Positions 10,796 through 21,807 of a stretch of 64,000 nt of DNA are shown here, in pieces. This DNA comes from Orientallactaga sibirica (Eukaryota; Chordata; Mammalia; Rodentia; Dipodidae). The notes below the pieces were generated by a model. It was not told the origin of the DNA. It searched no databases and saw only the letters and a list, made by a program, of their open reading frames with translations. Within the stretch, counting starts at the first letter, position 1. Each line of letters opens with the position of its first letter. A program made the position numbers and the translations under genes. The stretch lies in contig JAEOAD010000031.1 in NCBI GenBank assembly GCA_036365145.1, positions 7,536,001-7,600,000 on the forward strand. The letters are read 5' to 3'.

Positions 10796-10900
10796 CCAGT
10801 TTTCTTCCACCTTATAAATCAATCAAATTGAAGGTGGAGGGCCCCTCTTGGGCTTTCTTGTGTCTCCTCCCCACACTGTATGAGAAAAAAGGACTTGTTG

Positions 10901-11018
10901 GGCTAGAGCGATGACTTGGCAGTTAAAGGCACTTGGTTGCACAGCCTGCCAGAATGGGTTTAATTCTCCAGTGCCACGTAAAGTCTGGAGTTCATTTGCA
11001 GTGATAGGAGGTCCTGGC

Positions 11019-11067
<49 letters not shown>

Positions 11068-11092
11068 ACAAACAAATAAATAAATAAATAGT
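10901..11092 (+). mobile_element. B2-type SINE, diverged
   Basis: GGGCTAGAGCGATGACTTGG head, perfect (CT)n from about 11023 to 11061, then an (AAAT)n tail abutting the next, oppositely oriented copy. Confidence 0.85.
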
Positions 11093-11096
11093 TCTT

Positions 11097-11326
11097 AAAT
11101 ATTTATTTATATTTATTTATTAGCGAAAGGAAGGGAGGGAGAGAGAAAGGGAGAAAGAGGGCAGATAAGAGAGAGAATGGGCAAACCAAGGCCTCCTGCT
11201 GCTGTAAAAGAACTGCAGATACATGCACACCTTGGGCATCCTGCTTATATGGGTCCTGGAGAATCGAACCTGGGACCTTTGGCTTTACAGGCAAGTGCCT
11301 TGAGCACTAAGCCATCTCTCCAGCCC
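11097..11326 (-). mobile_element. B2-type SINE
   Basis: Forms a tail-to-tail inverted pair with 10901-11092. Confidence 0.9.
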
Positions 11327-11344
11327 AGTAAATCTTTTTTTTAG

Positions 11345-11745
11345 AAAGAAAAAAAAAAAAAAAAACAATTTGTTGCTTGGCTCTCAGCAGAACACAGTGT
11401 CCCTGGGCTGCAGAATGAAGGCAACAATCTGTCCTGAGCTACTGTGGTCACGAGTAGTACCGGCCTGAACAAGGAGGTGGAATATGAATCCTGAACAGCT
11501 TAGTGTTTCTCTAGATCCATAGTCTTCAGTTGCTGTTTTAAATATTTTAAGCATATCTGTACTAATTTTACTGATTATTGAAATAAAACATGTTCATTAC
11601 ATTTTTTTTCAAAATAGAGATGTCTATGGAGTTAAAAGTAAATCTCTAATTTTTTCTCCCCTAAATAATAACCAGTAGAAAGATCCACATCCAAATATAC
11701 TGATTTATTATTTGTGTGCCATGGACCAGTGTTTGCAGCTACTCC
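11345..11745. other. Unassigned intergenic DNA
   Basis: AT-rich, no recognised gene or repeat. Confidence 0.3.
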
Positions 11746-11749
11746 CTAA

Positions 11750-12045
11750 GTCATCTGTTTAGACATTAATCTCCAATGTGATGGTTTGGTGGGGAGGGCC
11801 TTTGGGGGGTAATTAGCTCATGAGGACCATGCTCACAGGATGGTATTGGTGCCCTTGTAAGAAGAGATAGGAGAACGTGCTTCATCCCATGCTAGCCTCA
11901 GGTCTGTAAGGTTTTTACTGGAATAGGATTCTCTCCAGAAACAGAATCTTGGACTTGATCTTGGACTTCCAAGCTCCAGGCTGTGAGAAATACGTTTGGT
12001 TTGTTTAAGCTATTAGATCTATGGTATCTTGTAAACTAAATCAAC
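11750..12045 (+). mobile_element. MLT1-type MaLR LTR
   Basis: CTCCAATGTGATGGTTTGG, GATCTTGGACTTCCAAGCTC and CAGGCTGTGAGAAATACGTT are hallmarks of an MLT1 LTR in plus orientation. Confidence 0.75.
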
Positions 12046-12135
12046 TATAAGCTTTTCCTCCTCACACTCCCTGTTCCACCTTTCTCACTTAACATATTGT
12101 GATGGTTAAACTTCATTATCAATTTGATTGGATTT

Positions 12136-12230
12136 TTGGGATTCACTATGTAGTCTCAGGGTGGTCTTGAACTCATGGCAATCCTCTTACCTTTTTGCTT
12201 CCCAAGTGCTGGGATTAAAATTAAAGGCCA
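12136..12230 (-). mobile_element. B1 SINE fragment
   Basis: Only the 5' two-thirds of the inverted element is present, ending in a duplicated ATTAAA. Confidence 0.7.
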
Positions 12231-12233
12231 GTA

Positions 12234-12391
12234 TTTTTTGTTTGTTTGTTTGTTTGAGGTAGGGTCTCACTCTAGCCCAGTCTGACCTGGAATTCATTCT
12301 GTAGACTCAGGCTGGCCTAGAACTCACAGCAGTCCTCCTACCTCTGCCTCCAGAGTGCTGGGATTAAAGGTGTGTGCCACCACACCTGGCA
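12234..12391 (-). mobile_element. B1 SINE
   Basis: (TTTG)n tail, GAGGTAGGGTCTCACTC, ends ACACCTGGC. Confidence 0.9.
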
Positions 12392-12573
12392 GAGAGAGAA
12401 AGAAAGAGGAGGGGAGAGAATGGGCGCATCTGGTTCTCTAGCCACTGCCAGCGAACTCCAGATGTATGTACCACCTTCTGCATCTGGCTTTATGTGAGTA
12501 CTGGGGAATCACACTTAGGGCATTAGGCTTTGTAGGCAGGTGCCTTAACCACTGAGCAATCTCTTCAACCCCT
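12392..12573 (-). mobile_element. B2-type SINE, tail-truncated
   Basis: Purine-rich start, then the normal body and a diverged head ending near CTCTTCAACCCC. Confidence 0.8.
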
Positions 12574-12579
12574 TGATTG

Positions 12580-12852
12580 ACTTTTTTTTTTTTTTGGAGA
12601 GAGACAGAGAGAGAGAGACAGAGAGAGAGGGAGAGGAAGACAGATAGAGATGGGCATGCCAGCAGTGTCTCAGCTGCTGCGAACGAAATCCAGATGCTTG
12701 CGCCCCCTTGTGGTCAAGTGCGGCATTGCACCCTTGTGTGACTGCATCTGGCTAAATGTGGGACCTGGAGATTGGAACTGCTGGAGATTGGAACCAGCGT
12801 TCTTAGGCTTAGGAGGCAGGCGCCTTAACTGCTAAGCCATCTCTCCAGCCCC
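12580..12852 (-). mobile_element. Long-form B2-type SINE with CTCF-like motif
   Basis: Longer than its neighbours because of an extra block about 12690-12745. On the minus strand that block reads CCACAAGGGGGCG (12701-12713), close to the CTCF core. The body also has a small internal duplication (CTGGAGATTGGAAC twice at 12766-12795). Confidence 0.8.
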
Positions 12853-12861
12853 CTTGATTGA

Positions 12862-13072
12862 CTTTTAAAAAATATTTTATATATTTATTTTTAAGGAGAG
12901 AGAAATAATGGAAAGAGAATAGGTGCACCAGGGTCTCTAGCCACTGCAAATTAACTCCAGATACATGCACTACTTTGTGCATTTGTCTTTATGTGGGTAC
13001 TGGGAATTTGAACCCAGGTTGTTAGGCATTGCAGGCAAGTGCCTTAACCACTGAACTATGTCTCCAGCCCCT
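12862..13072 (-). mobile_element. B2-type SINE, diverged
   Basis: Third inverted B2-type copy in a row; head end CTATGTCTCCAGCCC. Confidence 0.85.
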
Positions 13073-13099
13073 TGATTGAATTTAGAGTCACCTAAGAGA

Positions 13100-13410
13100 C
13101 TGGTGAGGCATGGCTTTTAATGTGTTATGAGAATGCTTTTACCAAACATTATTGAGGATGAAAGTCCCATCTTGAAAGTGGGCAGCAAAATTCCATGGGC
13201 CAGGGATGCTGATGTAATAAAAGGAGGTAAGAAGAAGGTTGCCAGAGCACAAACATTCCCCTTTCTCTGCTTCCTGACACCATGATGTGAGCTGCTCTGC
13301 CCTGCCACACCCTCCAAGCCGTGATGGACTGAAGGCTCCAAAACTGTGAGGCAAATCAAATCTTCCCTCCCACCAGTTGTTCTTGCAGGTATTTTAGTTG
13401 CAGCAACAAT
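13100..13410 (+). mobile_element. Rodent MaLR-type LTR fragment
   Basis: GACACCATGATGTGAGCTGC, CGTGATGGACTGAAGGC and AAACTGTGAGGCAAATCAAA followed by CAGGTATTTTAGTTGCAGC match a rodent MaLR/ERVL LTR 3' end from memory. Confidence 0.55.
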
Positions 13411-13760
13411 AGAAGTGAAAAAATCAAAAGAACAAAAAGAAAAAGAAAACAACAATAGAAGTAACTACCACATCTATCATGGATGTTCTTTCTAGCTAGC
13501 ACAAAGACTCAACTCACACCTTTTAAATCCTTCCTGGTATTCCACTCTCATGTATAATCACTTCCTCTTGTGTAGATGACTAGTTTGTCCCCAGTGACAG
13601 CTATAACACTTTTTAATTTGTGAAAATAATGCAAAAATGTAAATTGTAAAAACATTCATGAGAAAACAAGTGGATAAAGGAATGATTCACCCTGCTTCTT
13701 TACCCAGAAATGGCCACTTTGTGTAATTCTCTCCAGGCATGGTTCTTTATATTATATATA
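13411..13760. other. Unassigned, possibly old L1M
   Basis: AT-rich; the TTTACCCAGAAATGGCCACT region hints at an ancient L1 3' UTR, but the match is weak. Confidence 0.3.
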
Positions 13761-13764
13761 TATA

Positions 13765-14283
13765 TTTCTTTTTGGTTTTTATTGTTTGTTTGAGGCAGGG
13801 TCTCACTCTGTAGCCCCAGCTGGCCTACAACTCCCATTGATTTTCTTGCCTCAGCCTCCTGAGTGCTGCAATTATAGGCATGTCCAGCTATATTTTAAGT
13901 TTTTCTTTTCTCCTATACATTTTTTAGTTTTTAGAGACAAGGTCTCACATAGCTTAGGCTAGTCTCAAACTCTCTAGGTAGCCAAGGACGGATGGCCCTA
14001 CATTTCTTTTTTAAAATATTTTGTTTATTTATTTGCAAGCAGAGAGAGAGAGAATGGGTGTGCCAGGAATCCCCAGCCACTGCAAATGAATTCCAGATGC
14101 ATGTGCCACTTTGTATATCTAGTTTTATGTGGGTACAGGGGAATCAAACCCAGGTCCTTAGGCTCTGTAGGCAAGTGCCTTAACCACTAAGCCATCACTG
14201 AATTTCTGCATCTTTGCATTTCTGATTTTCCCACTTTTTGCTTCCCTAGTGCTGGGATTACAGGTGTTCACTATCCAGCCAGG
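13765..14283 (-). mobile_element. Two old B1 monomers, the second split by a B2-type SINE
   Basis: Old B1 at 13765-13890; another from 13900 to about 14004, resuming about 14200-14283 after the nested B2. Confidence 0.65.
14005..14200 (-). mobile_element. B2-type SINE nested in old B1
   Basis: Starts TTTTTTAAAATATTTTG; ends with the head complement CACTAAGCCATC. Short flanking similarity TTTCT/ATTTCTG at both sides. Confidence 0.8.
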
Positions 14284-14284
14284 C

Positions 14285-15205
14285 CTTCTTACCCATTTTT
14301 GTTAAGGCAGTTTTCGACTTGGTGTGTAGACAGTTTGACTTCCACTTTGGCCCTTAGTTCACCATAAACATACAATGACTTTCACAAGTCAGTTTTCACT
14401 ATCCTTGGCTTTGACAGCTACTTCCTGTTCTAAGGGGAGTTGTCACTTTGTGTGTCCTCATGGGACCGTGCTTCCTAATCAACACTTTCTGCATTTTGTT
14501 CTCTGTCTTATGGCATGAGATACTCCAGAAAGGGAGGAATAAGGGAGACAGGGAAGGAGGGAATGTTTTATCCTCTCAATGCAAATCATCTACTGGCTCT
14601 TCCCAGGGCCTCGATAGGTGTTCTGCAGCCTTTGTAGTGGAGAGTATCCCAGTCCTAGCCACCTCCATTAGCCTCCTGCCCCCAGAGCAGGGTGAGGTTC
14701 TAGGGCATTCGTAGATTCCAGGTGTGCAGTGGTGGCTCATTCCTTGTGGACAACCAGATGGCTCTCACTCTTCCAGCTCTCCAAGATTTCCCCCACCAGA
14801 GGAAGCAATGAGGAGGGTCCAGGGAGGGCTGCTCAAGCCTCATGACAGAGGAGATGAATAGCTGCCCACTTTCTAGCCAGTCCTGGCCGCATTTACCTGA
14901 TAACCTGTCTAGGTGTTATCAGATTTCTGTGTCTCACAATTACCTCTAATTTCATTGTGTAGAATGGAGCTTTTCCCTGCAGCAAAGATGTTTTATGTTC
15001 CCCGGGCTTTGCTCCTGAGCACAGCCTCTTCTTTTCCACTCCAACAAGCGACATGAGCCATCCTTTCCCAGCACTGGAGCTCTGGCTGGACTCCACCCTA
15101 TGCCACTCATACTTTAGTCATTGTTCCTTGTCCTGCCCCTGAGAGACGAAGGCAGGAAGCAAGTCCATGAAGCATCCCAGGACCCCCAATTTAAGGAAAA
15201 TACTG
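14285..15205. other. Repeat-poor intergenic stretch with a GATA-type inverted repeat
   Basis: About 900 bases with no recognisable transposon. At 14897-14922 it carries CTGATAAC, a 10-bp spacer and GTTATCAG. No coding signal. Confidence 0.35.
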
Positions 15206-15206
15206 G

Positions 15207-15358
15207 CCTGGAGAGATGGCTTAGTGGTTAAGCGCTTGCCTGTGAAGCCTAAGGACCCCAGTTCAAGACTAGATTCCCCAGGATCCACATAAGCCAGATG
15301 CACAAGGTGACACATACGTCTCGAGTTCGTTTGCAGTGGCCGGAGGCCCTGGCGTGCC

Positions 15359-15394
<36 letters not shown>

Positions 15395-15437
15395 CTTTCT
15401 CTCTCTGTCGCTCTCAAATAAATAAATAAATAAATAG
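15207..15437 (+). mobile_element. B2-type SINE
   Basis: CCTGGAGAGATGGCTTAGTG head, (CT)n at 15362-15391, (AAAT)n tail. Confidence 0.9.
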
Positions 15438-15689
15438 TAAAATAGCATTTAAGGAAAATATTCCACCAGGCTCTCCTGTGTGCTGGAAACAGCTATCCAT
15501 CCTGGAAAGAAGGCTTCCGTGTGTTTGTTACTTCTCACTCGCTCCGCTCCAGAGATCTTCTTGCGGAGTCACATCCCCAGGCAGATCTAGAGGCAGGTGA
15601 ATACCACCCTTCAGGTTGATCTAACTCATCTATTAAAGAAATGCTCATTAGGTCCCTAATGCATTAATAATAGCAATATTGCTGTTTTA

Positions 15690-15990
15690 TTATTTTGGCC
15701 TTTTGAGACAGGGAATCATGTTAATCCAGGCTAACTTAGAGTTTTTGAAGGGGTTGAGCTTGAACTTCTAAAGATTGAACTCTTGGTCCTCCTGCTTCTA
15801 CCTCTCACGTTTTGGGATTACACGTGTGCACTACCACACCAGGCTTTTTTCTTTTTCAGACCGAGTCTCACTGTGTAGCCCTCGCTGGCCTGGCACTCAC
15901 TGTACAGATTAGGCTATCTTCAAATTTGTAGCGATCCTGCTGTCTCTGGCATTCTGGAAGCTGATATTATAGGTGTGAGCCATCATGCCC
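15690..15990 (-). mobile_element. Two old B1-related monomers
   Basis: About 15695-15845 and 15848-15990, both strongly diverged (GAGACAGGGAATCATG and AGACCGAGTCTCACTG starts). Confidence 0.6.
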
Positions 15991-16585
15991 TATACCTTTA
16001 GCAGTGTGACTACTCCTGTCTGGAACCCCATCCCTTCTGTCCCTTAGCTGGTGGAGCGTTAGATTAAGTGTGCCTAGCCTCCAGCCTTGCTTGCAGAGAC
16101 ATGGGGGAGGGCACGCATCCACATCTGTGGAAGTGGGCTGTCTGCAAGCGCCCATTCACATAGTCTGCAGGCCACCCCAAGGCAGTAATTGTGACCTTCT
16201 CATCTCCCTCCTGCTATATTAGCCCCATATCTGGCTCTGAGCTGGGCTTCCAAACTTGTGAATAAACAGCCAGAGGAGTGAAGTCACGTGTCTGTAGTAG
16301 TACTGCTGGCATGGGGCTGCCCTTTATAAGGAAAAGGCCCCCTTCTGAGCAGATGAACTGCTAGAAAGCAAGTCTTTGGGGGAGATTCATGGGAAAACAT
16401 ACTCATTTCTCAGTGATGCATGCCTGGCCAGGTCCCAGCCTTGGCTGAGCCAGCATGGACTAGATTTCAGAGCCCCAGCTTAGCTCTTTGGGCCAAGAGT
16501 CCCAGCTCAGATATGATAAACCTGTCAGCTTGATACAGAAATCTACACTTTTTTTTTCCTTTGCCATGTGAGCAAGGGCTATTTC
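15991..16585. other. Repeat-poor intergenic DNA
   Basis: No recognised gene or repeat. Confidence 0.3.
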
Positions 16586-16589
16586 CCAA

Positions 16590-16736
16590 AATATTTTTTC
16601 TTTTCTTTTTTTCGAGGTAGGGTTTCACTCTAGCCCAGACTGACCTGGAGTTCACTATGTAGTCTCACAGTAGTCTTGAACTCATAGCAATCCTCCTACC
16701 TCTGCCTCCGACTACTGGGATTAAAGGTGGTGCACC
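16590..16736 (-). mobile_element. B1 SINE, left part (split by L1)
   Basis: Inverted B1 interrupted in its 5' head at TGGTGCACC; it continues at 17084-17106 (TGGTGCACCACCATGCC). Confidence 0.85.
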
Positions 16737-17083
16737 TCTGAAACATCTCAAACACACCTTCCAAGGCTCAGGGTCCATTGCGGAAGAGGGGGCGGAAAGA
16801 ATGCAAGAGCCAAAGGAAGAGTAGGACTCCTTACAACGTGCTCCTCCAGACACAAAATGGCCTCGGTATCCATGACCTCACAGTGCCTGACACTACCTAC
16901 ATAAGACCATAATAATAGGAGAAAAAGATCATGACATCAAACTGAAAAGAGAGACTGATTGAGAAGGGGAGAGGATATGATGGAGAGTGAAGTTTCAAAG
17001 GGGAAAGTGGGGGGAGGGAGGGAAGTACCATGGGATATTGTCTACAATTAAAGAAGTTGTCAATAAAATAAAATTTAAAAAAA
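16737..17083 (+). mobile_element. 5'-truncated L1 insertion
   Basis: 347 bp of L1 3' UTR, ending GAAGTTGTCAATAAAATAAA and an A-rich tail. It interrupts a B1 and is flanked by the 9-bp duplication TGGTGCACC at 16728-16736 and 17084-17092. The last part is the reverse complement of the L1 3' ends at 1110 and 17370. Confidence 0.85.
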
Positions 17084-17106
17084 TGGTGCACCACCATGCC
17101 TAGCTC
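17084..17106 (-). mobile_element. B1 SINE, right part
   Basis: Remaining 5' head of the B1 at 16590-16736. Confidence 0.8.
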
Positions 17107-17117
17107 ACATTTTTTCT

Positions 17118-17128
17118 TTTAAGAATAT

Positions 17129-17167
<39 letters not shown>

Positions 17168-17357
17168 GAGAGAGAGAAAGAGGCAGAAAGAGAGAGAGAG
17201 AGAGAATGGGTGCACCAGGGCATCCAGACACTGCAAACGAACTCCAGATGCATGTGGTCCCTTGTGCATCTGGCTTACCTTGGGTCCTGGAGAATCGAAC
17301 TGGGATCCTTTGGCTTTGCAGGCAAATGCCTTCACTGCTAAGCCATCTGTACAGCCC
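17118..17357 (-). mobile_element. B2-type SINE
   Basis: Begins with an expanded (ATTT)n tail (about 17127-17167), then the (GA)n tract and body. Confidence 0.9.
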
Positions 17358-17369
17358 TCTTTTTAAAAA

Positions 17370-18198
17370 ATTTATTTATTTATTTTTATTTTTTATTGAC
17401 AACTTCTATACTTACATACAAAAAATGCATGATTTTCCCTCCCCTCCCCCCATTCCCCTTTAGAACTCCAATCTCCATCGTATCCCCTCCCTCTCTCCAT
17501 TAGTCTCTCTTTTAATTTGATGTCATCATCTTTTTCTTCCATTTTGAGGGTCTTGCGAAGGTATTGCTAGGCACTGCGAGGTCATGGATATCAAGGCCAA
17601 TTTCTGTCTGGGCAGTTGCATTGTAAGGAGTCATACCCTTCCTTTGGCTCTTCCATTCTATCGGCCCCCTCCTCTGCAATGGTCTCTGAGCATTGGAGGG
17701 TGTGACAGAGATGTTTCAGTGCTGGGCACTCCTCCATCCCTTCTCCTCAGTACTATGTTGCCTTTTGGGTCATCCCAGTGGTCATCACCATCTGAAAAGA
17801 GAAGCTTCTCTAACCAGAAGTGAGAGTAGCATTAATATGTGAATATGAACATTAAGCATAGTGCTTTCAGGGCAGCTTGGTGGGAATAATATATACATTT
17901 AACCAGACAAGAGCAGGCTTTATACCCCTAAGGCTCATAACCTCCCCTGCCATAGACTTTTGCTTAGGTTCTTCAGTACCAGTATGTATTCCCTCCCATA
18001 GAGAGGGCCTTCAGTCCAATGATGGAGCAGTTGGTTACCCCAAGAGCAGACATGCCACTATTGCACCCATTCAGTCATTGGGCCTGTATGGCCAAACTTG
18101 AATTTTCAGTGTCCAGTGTTTTCACTGCTGATGACTTCTGTCTCCCATATGGCTGCATGCAGTGCAGCTTTTTCCAGCTTTCAGTTGTCCAGCCCTCT
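17370..18198 (-). mobile_element. L1 3' UTR, 5'-truncated
   Basis: Starts (complement) with an A-tail and TTGTCAATAAAA, and runs about 800 bp with no inversion. It provides the reference order against which the 1110-1563 copy is seen to be rearranged. Reading frames inside it are antisense shadows. Confidence 0.75.
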
Positions 18199-18199
18199 T

Positions 18200-18413
18200 T
18201 TAAAAAATGTTTTGTTAATTTATCTTGTTTTTTGAGTGAGAGAGATAGAGGGAGAGGCAGATTGAAAGAAAAATTGGGCGCACTAGTGTCTCCTGCCATT
18301 GCAAATGAACTCCAGATGGAGGCACCACCTTGTGCATCTGGCTTTACTTGGGTCCTGGACAGTTTGGCTTGGCAGGCAAGTGACTTAACCACTAAATCAT
18401 CTCTCCAAACCTT
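18200..18413 (-). mobile_element. B2-type SINE, diverged
   Basis: Head complement ATCATCTCTCCAAACC; the B-box region is partly deleted (GGACAGTTTGGC). Confidence 0.8.
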
Positions 18414-18535
18414 TAAAAAATAAATAATTAATTAATTAATTTGAGAGACAGAGAGGGGCAGAGAGAAAGAGAGAAAGAGAGAGAAAATGGGCATGCCAGG
18501 GCCTCCTGCGATTGCAATTGAACTCCATTTTCAAG
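18414..18535 (-). mobile_element. B2-type SINE, head missing
   Basis: (AATT)n and purine tail followed by only the 3' half of the body, ending near GAACTCCATTTTC. Confidence 0.8.
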
Positions 18536-18539
18536 TCAA

Positions 18540-19258
18540 GAAGCTTCTTGCTGTTCTCTCTCTCTTTCTCTCTGAATTGGGGCAGACAATGAGTAAAACA
18601 GTAAATGCCCCAAGCAACAGCTACTACATGCTCCTTTTGACCCTGACCCTGGTTGTTATTCTCCCCACAAACCAAGCTGAATGAAACCTACCTCTCCACC
18701 CCTACCAGCACTAGTAATCACCAGAGACAATGGGACAAGGGTGGCTGAGAAAGACCAAAGGCTGAAGTGTCACCAAAGATTAAGCAAAACCACTCCATGG
18801 CAGTAAGCACCGACAGTGTGGGGGGACGGGCCATCTTCAAACCTCTGACAAGGATTTGGATTTAAAAATCCAAAGGCTGATGAATGGCTGGCAGAAGCCT
18901 GACATTTCCTACAAATAGCAACAAAGAGCTTGGTATGTGAAGAGGCCTTGCCAGTAAGAACAGGATGGGTATAAGCCAAAACAGAGTTAAGGGCCAGACT
19001 CTTCTAGAAAGGAAGAAAGTGCAAGAGGTTCTCATCCACTGTTCCCACCTATTTGTTGAGTGGCTAATGCTGGTAGTGAGCAGTGTAGGGGTCAGGCCTG
19101 GTGCATCTCCCAGAGCAGGAGGGGATGGCAGGAAGAAGAAGGTAGGACATCTGGGGAGGGAAGCTAGAGAGCTGCCCCCCTCTACCCTTATAAAATGGGG
19201 ATAATGACACCTGCCTTGCTGAGTCATCAAGGGGTTGGGGTAAACGTGATCATGCTTT
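18540..19258. other. Repeat-poor intergenic DNA
   Basis: A MIR scrap is likely at about 19180-19215 (ATAAAATGGGGATAATGACACC). Nothing else is recognised. Confidence 0.35.
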
Positions 19259-19261
19259 TGT

Positions 19262-19612
19262 ATCAGACAGCTTCAGGTTCACTGAGATGAACTTCCAGAC
19301 CAGGCACAGTTATGGAGGAAGGGATATTATTTATTGAAGTTTCCAGATCCAGGGGAAGTTCCAAAATGGCAGATGAAGCTGGCTTGTCTTCACAGGACCA
19401 GGCAAGAGAGACAAAAAAAGCCACCAGCCACACAGCACACTTCAGGAACTCCTATTAGGCACACTTTGCATATCTTTATAATGGAATCTCAAACCCACCA
19501 TCACACCTTAAGATCTGCCCAGTGACATTGCCTCCAGCCAGGTGGCTACAGATGCAAACAACAAACAAATAAAACACTGAATATATTGGGGGCCATATAT
19601 TCAAACTACCAC
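19262..19612 (-). mobile_element. MaLR LTR (MT/ORR1-like)
   Basis: Read on the minus strand it starts TGGTAGTTTGAATATATGGCC at about 19612. It carries AATAAATAATATCCC upstream of its 3' end and finishes near TCATCTCAGTGAACCTGAAG. It is better preserved than the copy at 402-770. Confidence 0.7.
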
Positions 19613-20110
19613 ATTCCGCCCCTGGCCCCCAATAGATTTATAACTATCACATATTATAAATTGTATTCAGTCCAATTTCAAAGGTTCTCATAGTCTTGAT
19701 CAACTTAAGATAGTGAGTCCTGTAAAATCAAACAGGTTAAATACTTTCAACATGTAAAGGCAGAGTAAACATCTTTAACTGTATAAGGCATAGCAAGGAG
19801 AGATTAGAACAATGCAAACTCAATCACCATCAGCAGTCATCAAACTTCTGCAGTTCAAGTAATATTTATCAAATGGGGAATGCAGTTATTTTGATTTATG
19901 ACCCTATGATGACCCGTGGGGGTGGTAAGATACCTAGGGGAAGAAGAGTTCTCCATTGAATGGAGAGGTGAACAGCACTCTGGCTTCTTTGAGAAAAGGG
20001 AGAAAAGAACAAGAGCCTCTCATCTTGTCGTTGCCATCTGCTTCTTGTGAGGCTAATGCAGGCAGCACGCAGTTGCTAAAAGCCTTGGCAGAAGAGCCTC
20101 AGGACTGGAA
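19613..20110 (-). mobile_element. MaLR internal fragment
   Basis: Joins the LTR at the complement of GGCGGAATGT, as at 390-402. Up to about 19860 it aligns with 1-400 inverted; further out the homology is unverified. The start of a 262-codon plus-strand frame at 19956 lies here and is spurious. Confidence 0.55.
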
Positions 20111-20555
20111 TAGCGGAGAGAGCTCCCGAGTCCTTCAGGCCCCCCTCCCCCGCCCGCCCTTCCGCAGAGTGGCACGGAGGAGGTGGAAGCTGCAGGGTCG
20201 TGGAGGTCAGATGTATCACCTGGTGTGCTTGAAGACCACACTGCTGCCTGTCTGTACAAAAGGCTGTTATTTGAATTGTCCCAAGTGCCTACGTGCCTGC
20301 CTTCGTGTTAAGCCTTGGGGATCTGCAGCTATAAAGCAAAATGAGCCCTTTTGTTGTAGAGGTCTCTTCAAATGTAGCCCAATGCAAATATTCTATTTCT
20401 TTCTGAGCCACAGTTACTTAGGCAGAGCCTTGGAACACTCTTGTCTTGTTTCTTTCTGTCACGCTGTTTATTCCATCCTCTTACAAGTCCTGCTGGCTTC
20501 ATCTTCAGTCAGTTCCAAAGCTGACCACTTCTTACCACCTTCATCTCTAATATCC
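20111..20555. other. Unassigned intergenic DNA
   Basis: GC-rich at 20140-20200. 20380-20555 may belong to the L2 that follows. Confidence 0.3.
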
Positions 20556-20870
20556 CAATCCAGGCCACCATCATCTCTTGCTTGGACTATTTATTTCACT
20601 AACATCCTGATTGGTCTCTGCTTCCAACCTGGTATCTTAGTCCCCTCTCCCTCTGGCAGCCAGAATGAAGCTTCTGAAACATGTCTGTTTGTGCCACTTC
20701 TCTGCTTAAAGCCCTTCCACCCTTTCTTCTCTTATTCCAAATGAAAGGTAACGTTCCTGCATTGACCCATAAGGTGATCTTGCTCCCAGCTGCCTCTTTA
20801 GCCCCATCATACTCTGAAAGCTGCAAGAATGAAATGAAGTCCAGTTCCTGGAAGAAGCGGGGAGGGATGA
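20556..20870 (+). mobile_element. LINE-2 (L2) fragment
   Basis: CCACCATCATCTCTTGCTTG followed by GACTATTT, CTGATTGGTCTCTGCTTCCA, GGCAGCCAGAATGAAGCTTC and CCACTTCTCTGCTTAAAGCC match the order of the L2 3' ORF2 region as remembered. Confidence 0.7.
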
Positions 20871-21130
20871 TAGCCTCCTTCACTGCTAGTAGATTTCCAG
20901 GAAGCATAGCGATGTGTCCTCCCTTCTTTGGGCCCTACATTAAACTGACCAATAGCAAGAAGGGTAATGGGAGATCAGACCATTTTATAGACATAATTGA
21001 AAACAAAGTTTACAGATGAAGACAAGCATACATACCTGTGGCAGCATAGCCAAGTGTGCTGCTAGAGATCTCAGTAGCAACACTGAAAATGATTTCAACT
21101 ACTTTCAAATTGGGTTGTCTTGCTTTCCTT
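20871..21130. other. Unassigned intergenic DNA
   Basis: No recognised gene or repeat. Confidence 0.25.
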
Positions 21131-21132
21131 TC

Positions 21133-21342
21133 ATTAAAATTTATTTATTTGTTTGTTTGTGTGTGTGTGTGTGTGTACATGGGTGTAAGTGTGGGCATAC
21201 CCAAGGTCTCTTACACTGCAAATGAATGCCAGATGCATGCACTACTTTACATCTGGCTTCATGTGAGTGATGAGGAATTGAACCCAGGTTGGCAGGCTTT
21301 ATAAGCAAGTGTCTTTAACCACTGATCCATCATCCCAGGCCC
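21133..21342 (-). mobile_element. B2-type SINE, old, with (TG)n tail
   Basis: The tail has become TG-rich (21158-21177); head end CATCATCCCAGGCC. Confidence 0.75.
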
Positions 21343-21359
21343 TGTCTTGCTTTTTAAAA

Positions 21360-21526
21360 AATTATTATTATTATTATTATTTTGGTTTTTCGTGGTAGGG
21401 ACTCACTCTAGTCCAGGCTGACCTGGAATTGACTATGTAGTCTCAGGCTGGCCTCAGACTCATGGCAATCCTCCTACCTCTGCCTCTCAAGTGCTGGTAT
21501 TTAAGGCGTGTGCCACCATGCCCAGC
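21360..21526 (-). mobile_element. B1 SINE with (ATT)n tail
   Basis: (ATT)n 21361-21381, then inverted B1 ending GCCCAGC. Confidence 0.85.
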
Positions 21527-21527
21527 A

Positions 21528-21625
21528 CACCTGGTATTTTTATGTGGGTTCTGGGAATCAAACGCATGTCCTCCTGCCTTTTGTAAGACAAATACTTTTC
21601 TGATTGAGCCAGCTCCCTGGTTCCC
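21528..21625 (-). mobile_element. tRNA-derived SINE fragment (B2/B4-like)
   Basis: ATGTGGGTTCTGGGAATCAAA to GATTGAGCCAGCTCCCTGG: only the head half. Confidence 0.55.
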
Positions 21626-21807
21626 TACATGCATAGTTAAGCTAAGCACACTGGCTGAGTGCTTGATTTTAATAGATAACTACTTACAAAGCTGTTGTAA
21701 GGTTTTCTAGACATGATAAGAATTTTTAAAAATTTTTTTAAAGAGAAAAAATTAAAACAGTACATTCACAAATAAAACAATGATAATTGTACCTTAAAAA
21801 TAGAAAA

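Noticed and set aside
18075..18423. Overlapping frames of 105-134 codons on both strands
   Set aside because: They are made of L1 3' UTR joined to an inverted B2-type SINE.
19956..20744. 262-codon plus-strand reading frame, the longest outside DET1 exon 2
   Set aside because: It runs from MaLR internal sequence through GC-rich unassigned DNA into an L2 fragment. It has no domain, no homology I recognise and a cysteine/serine-rich composition expected of chance translation.
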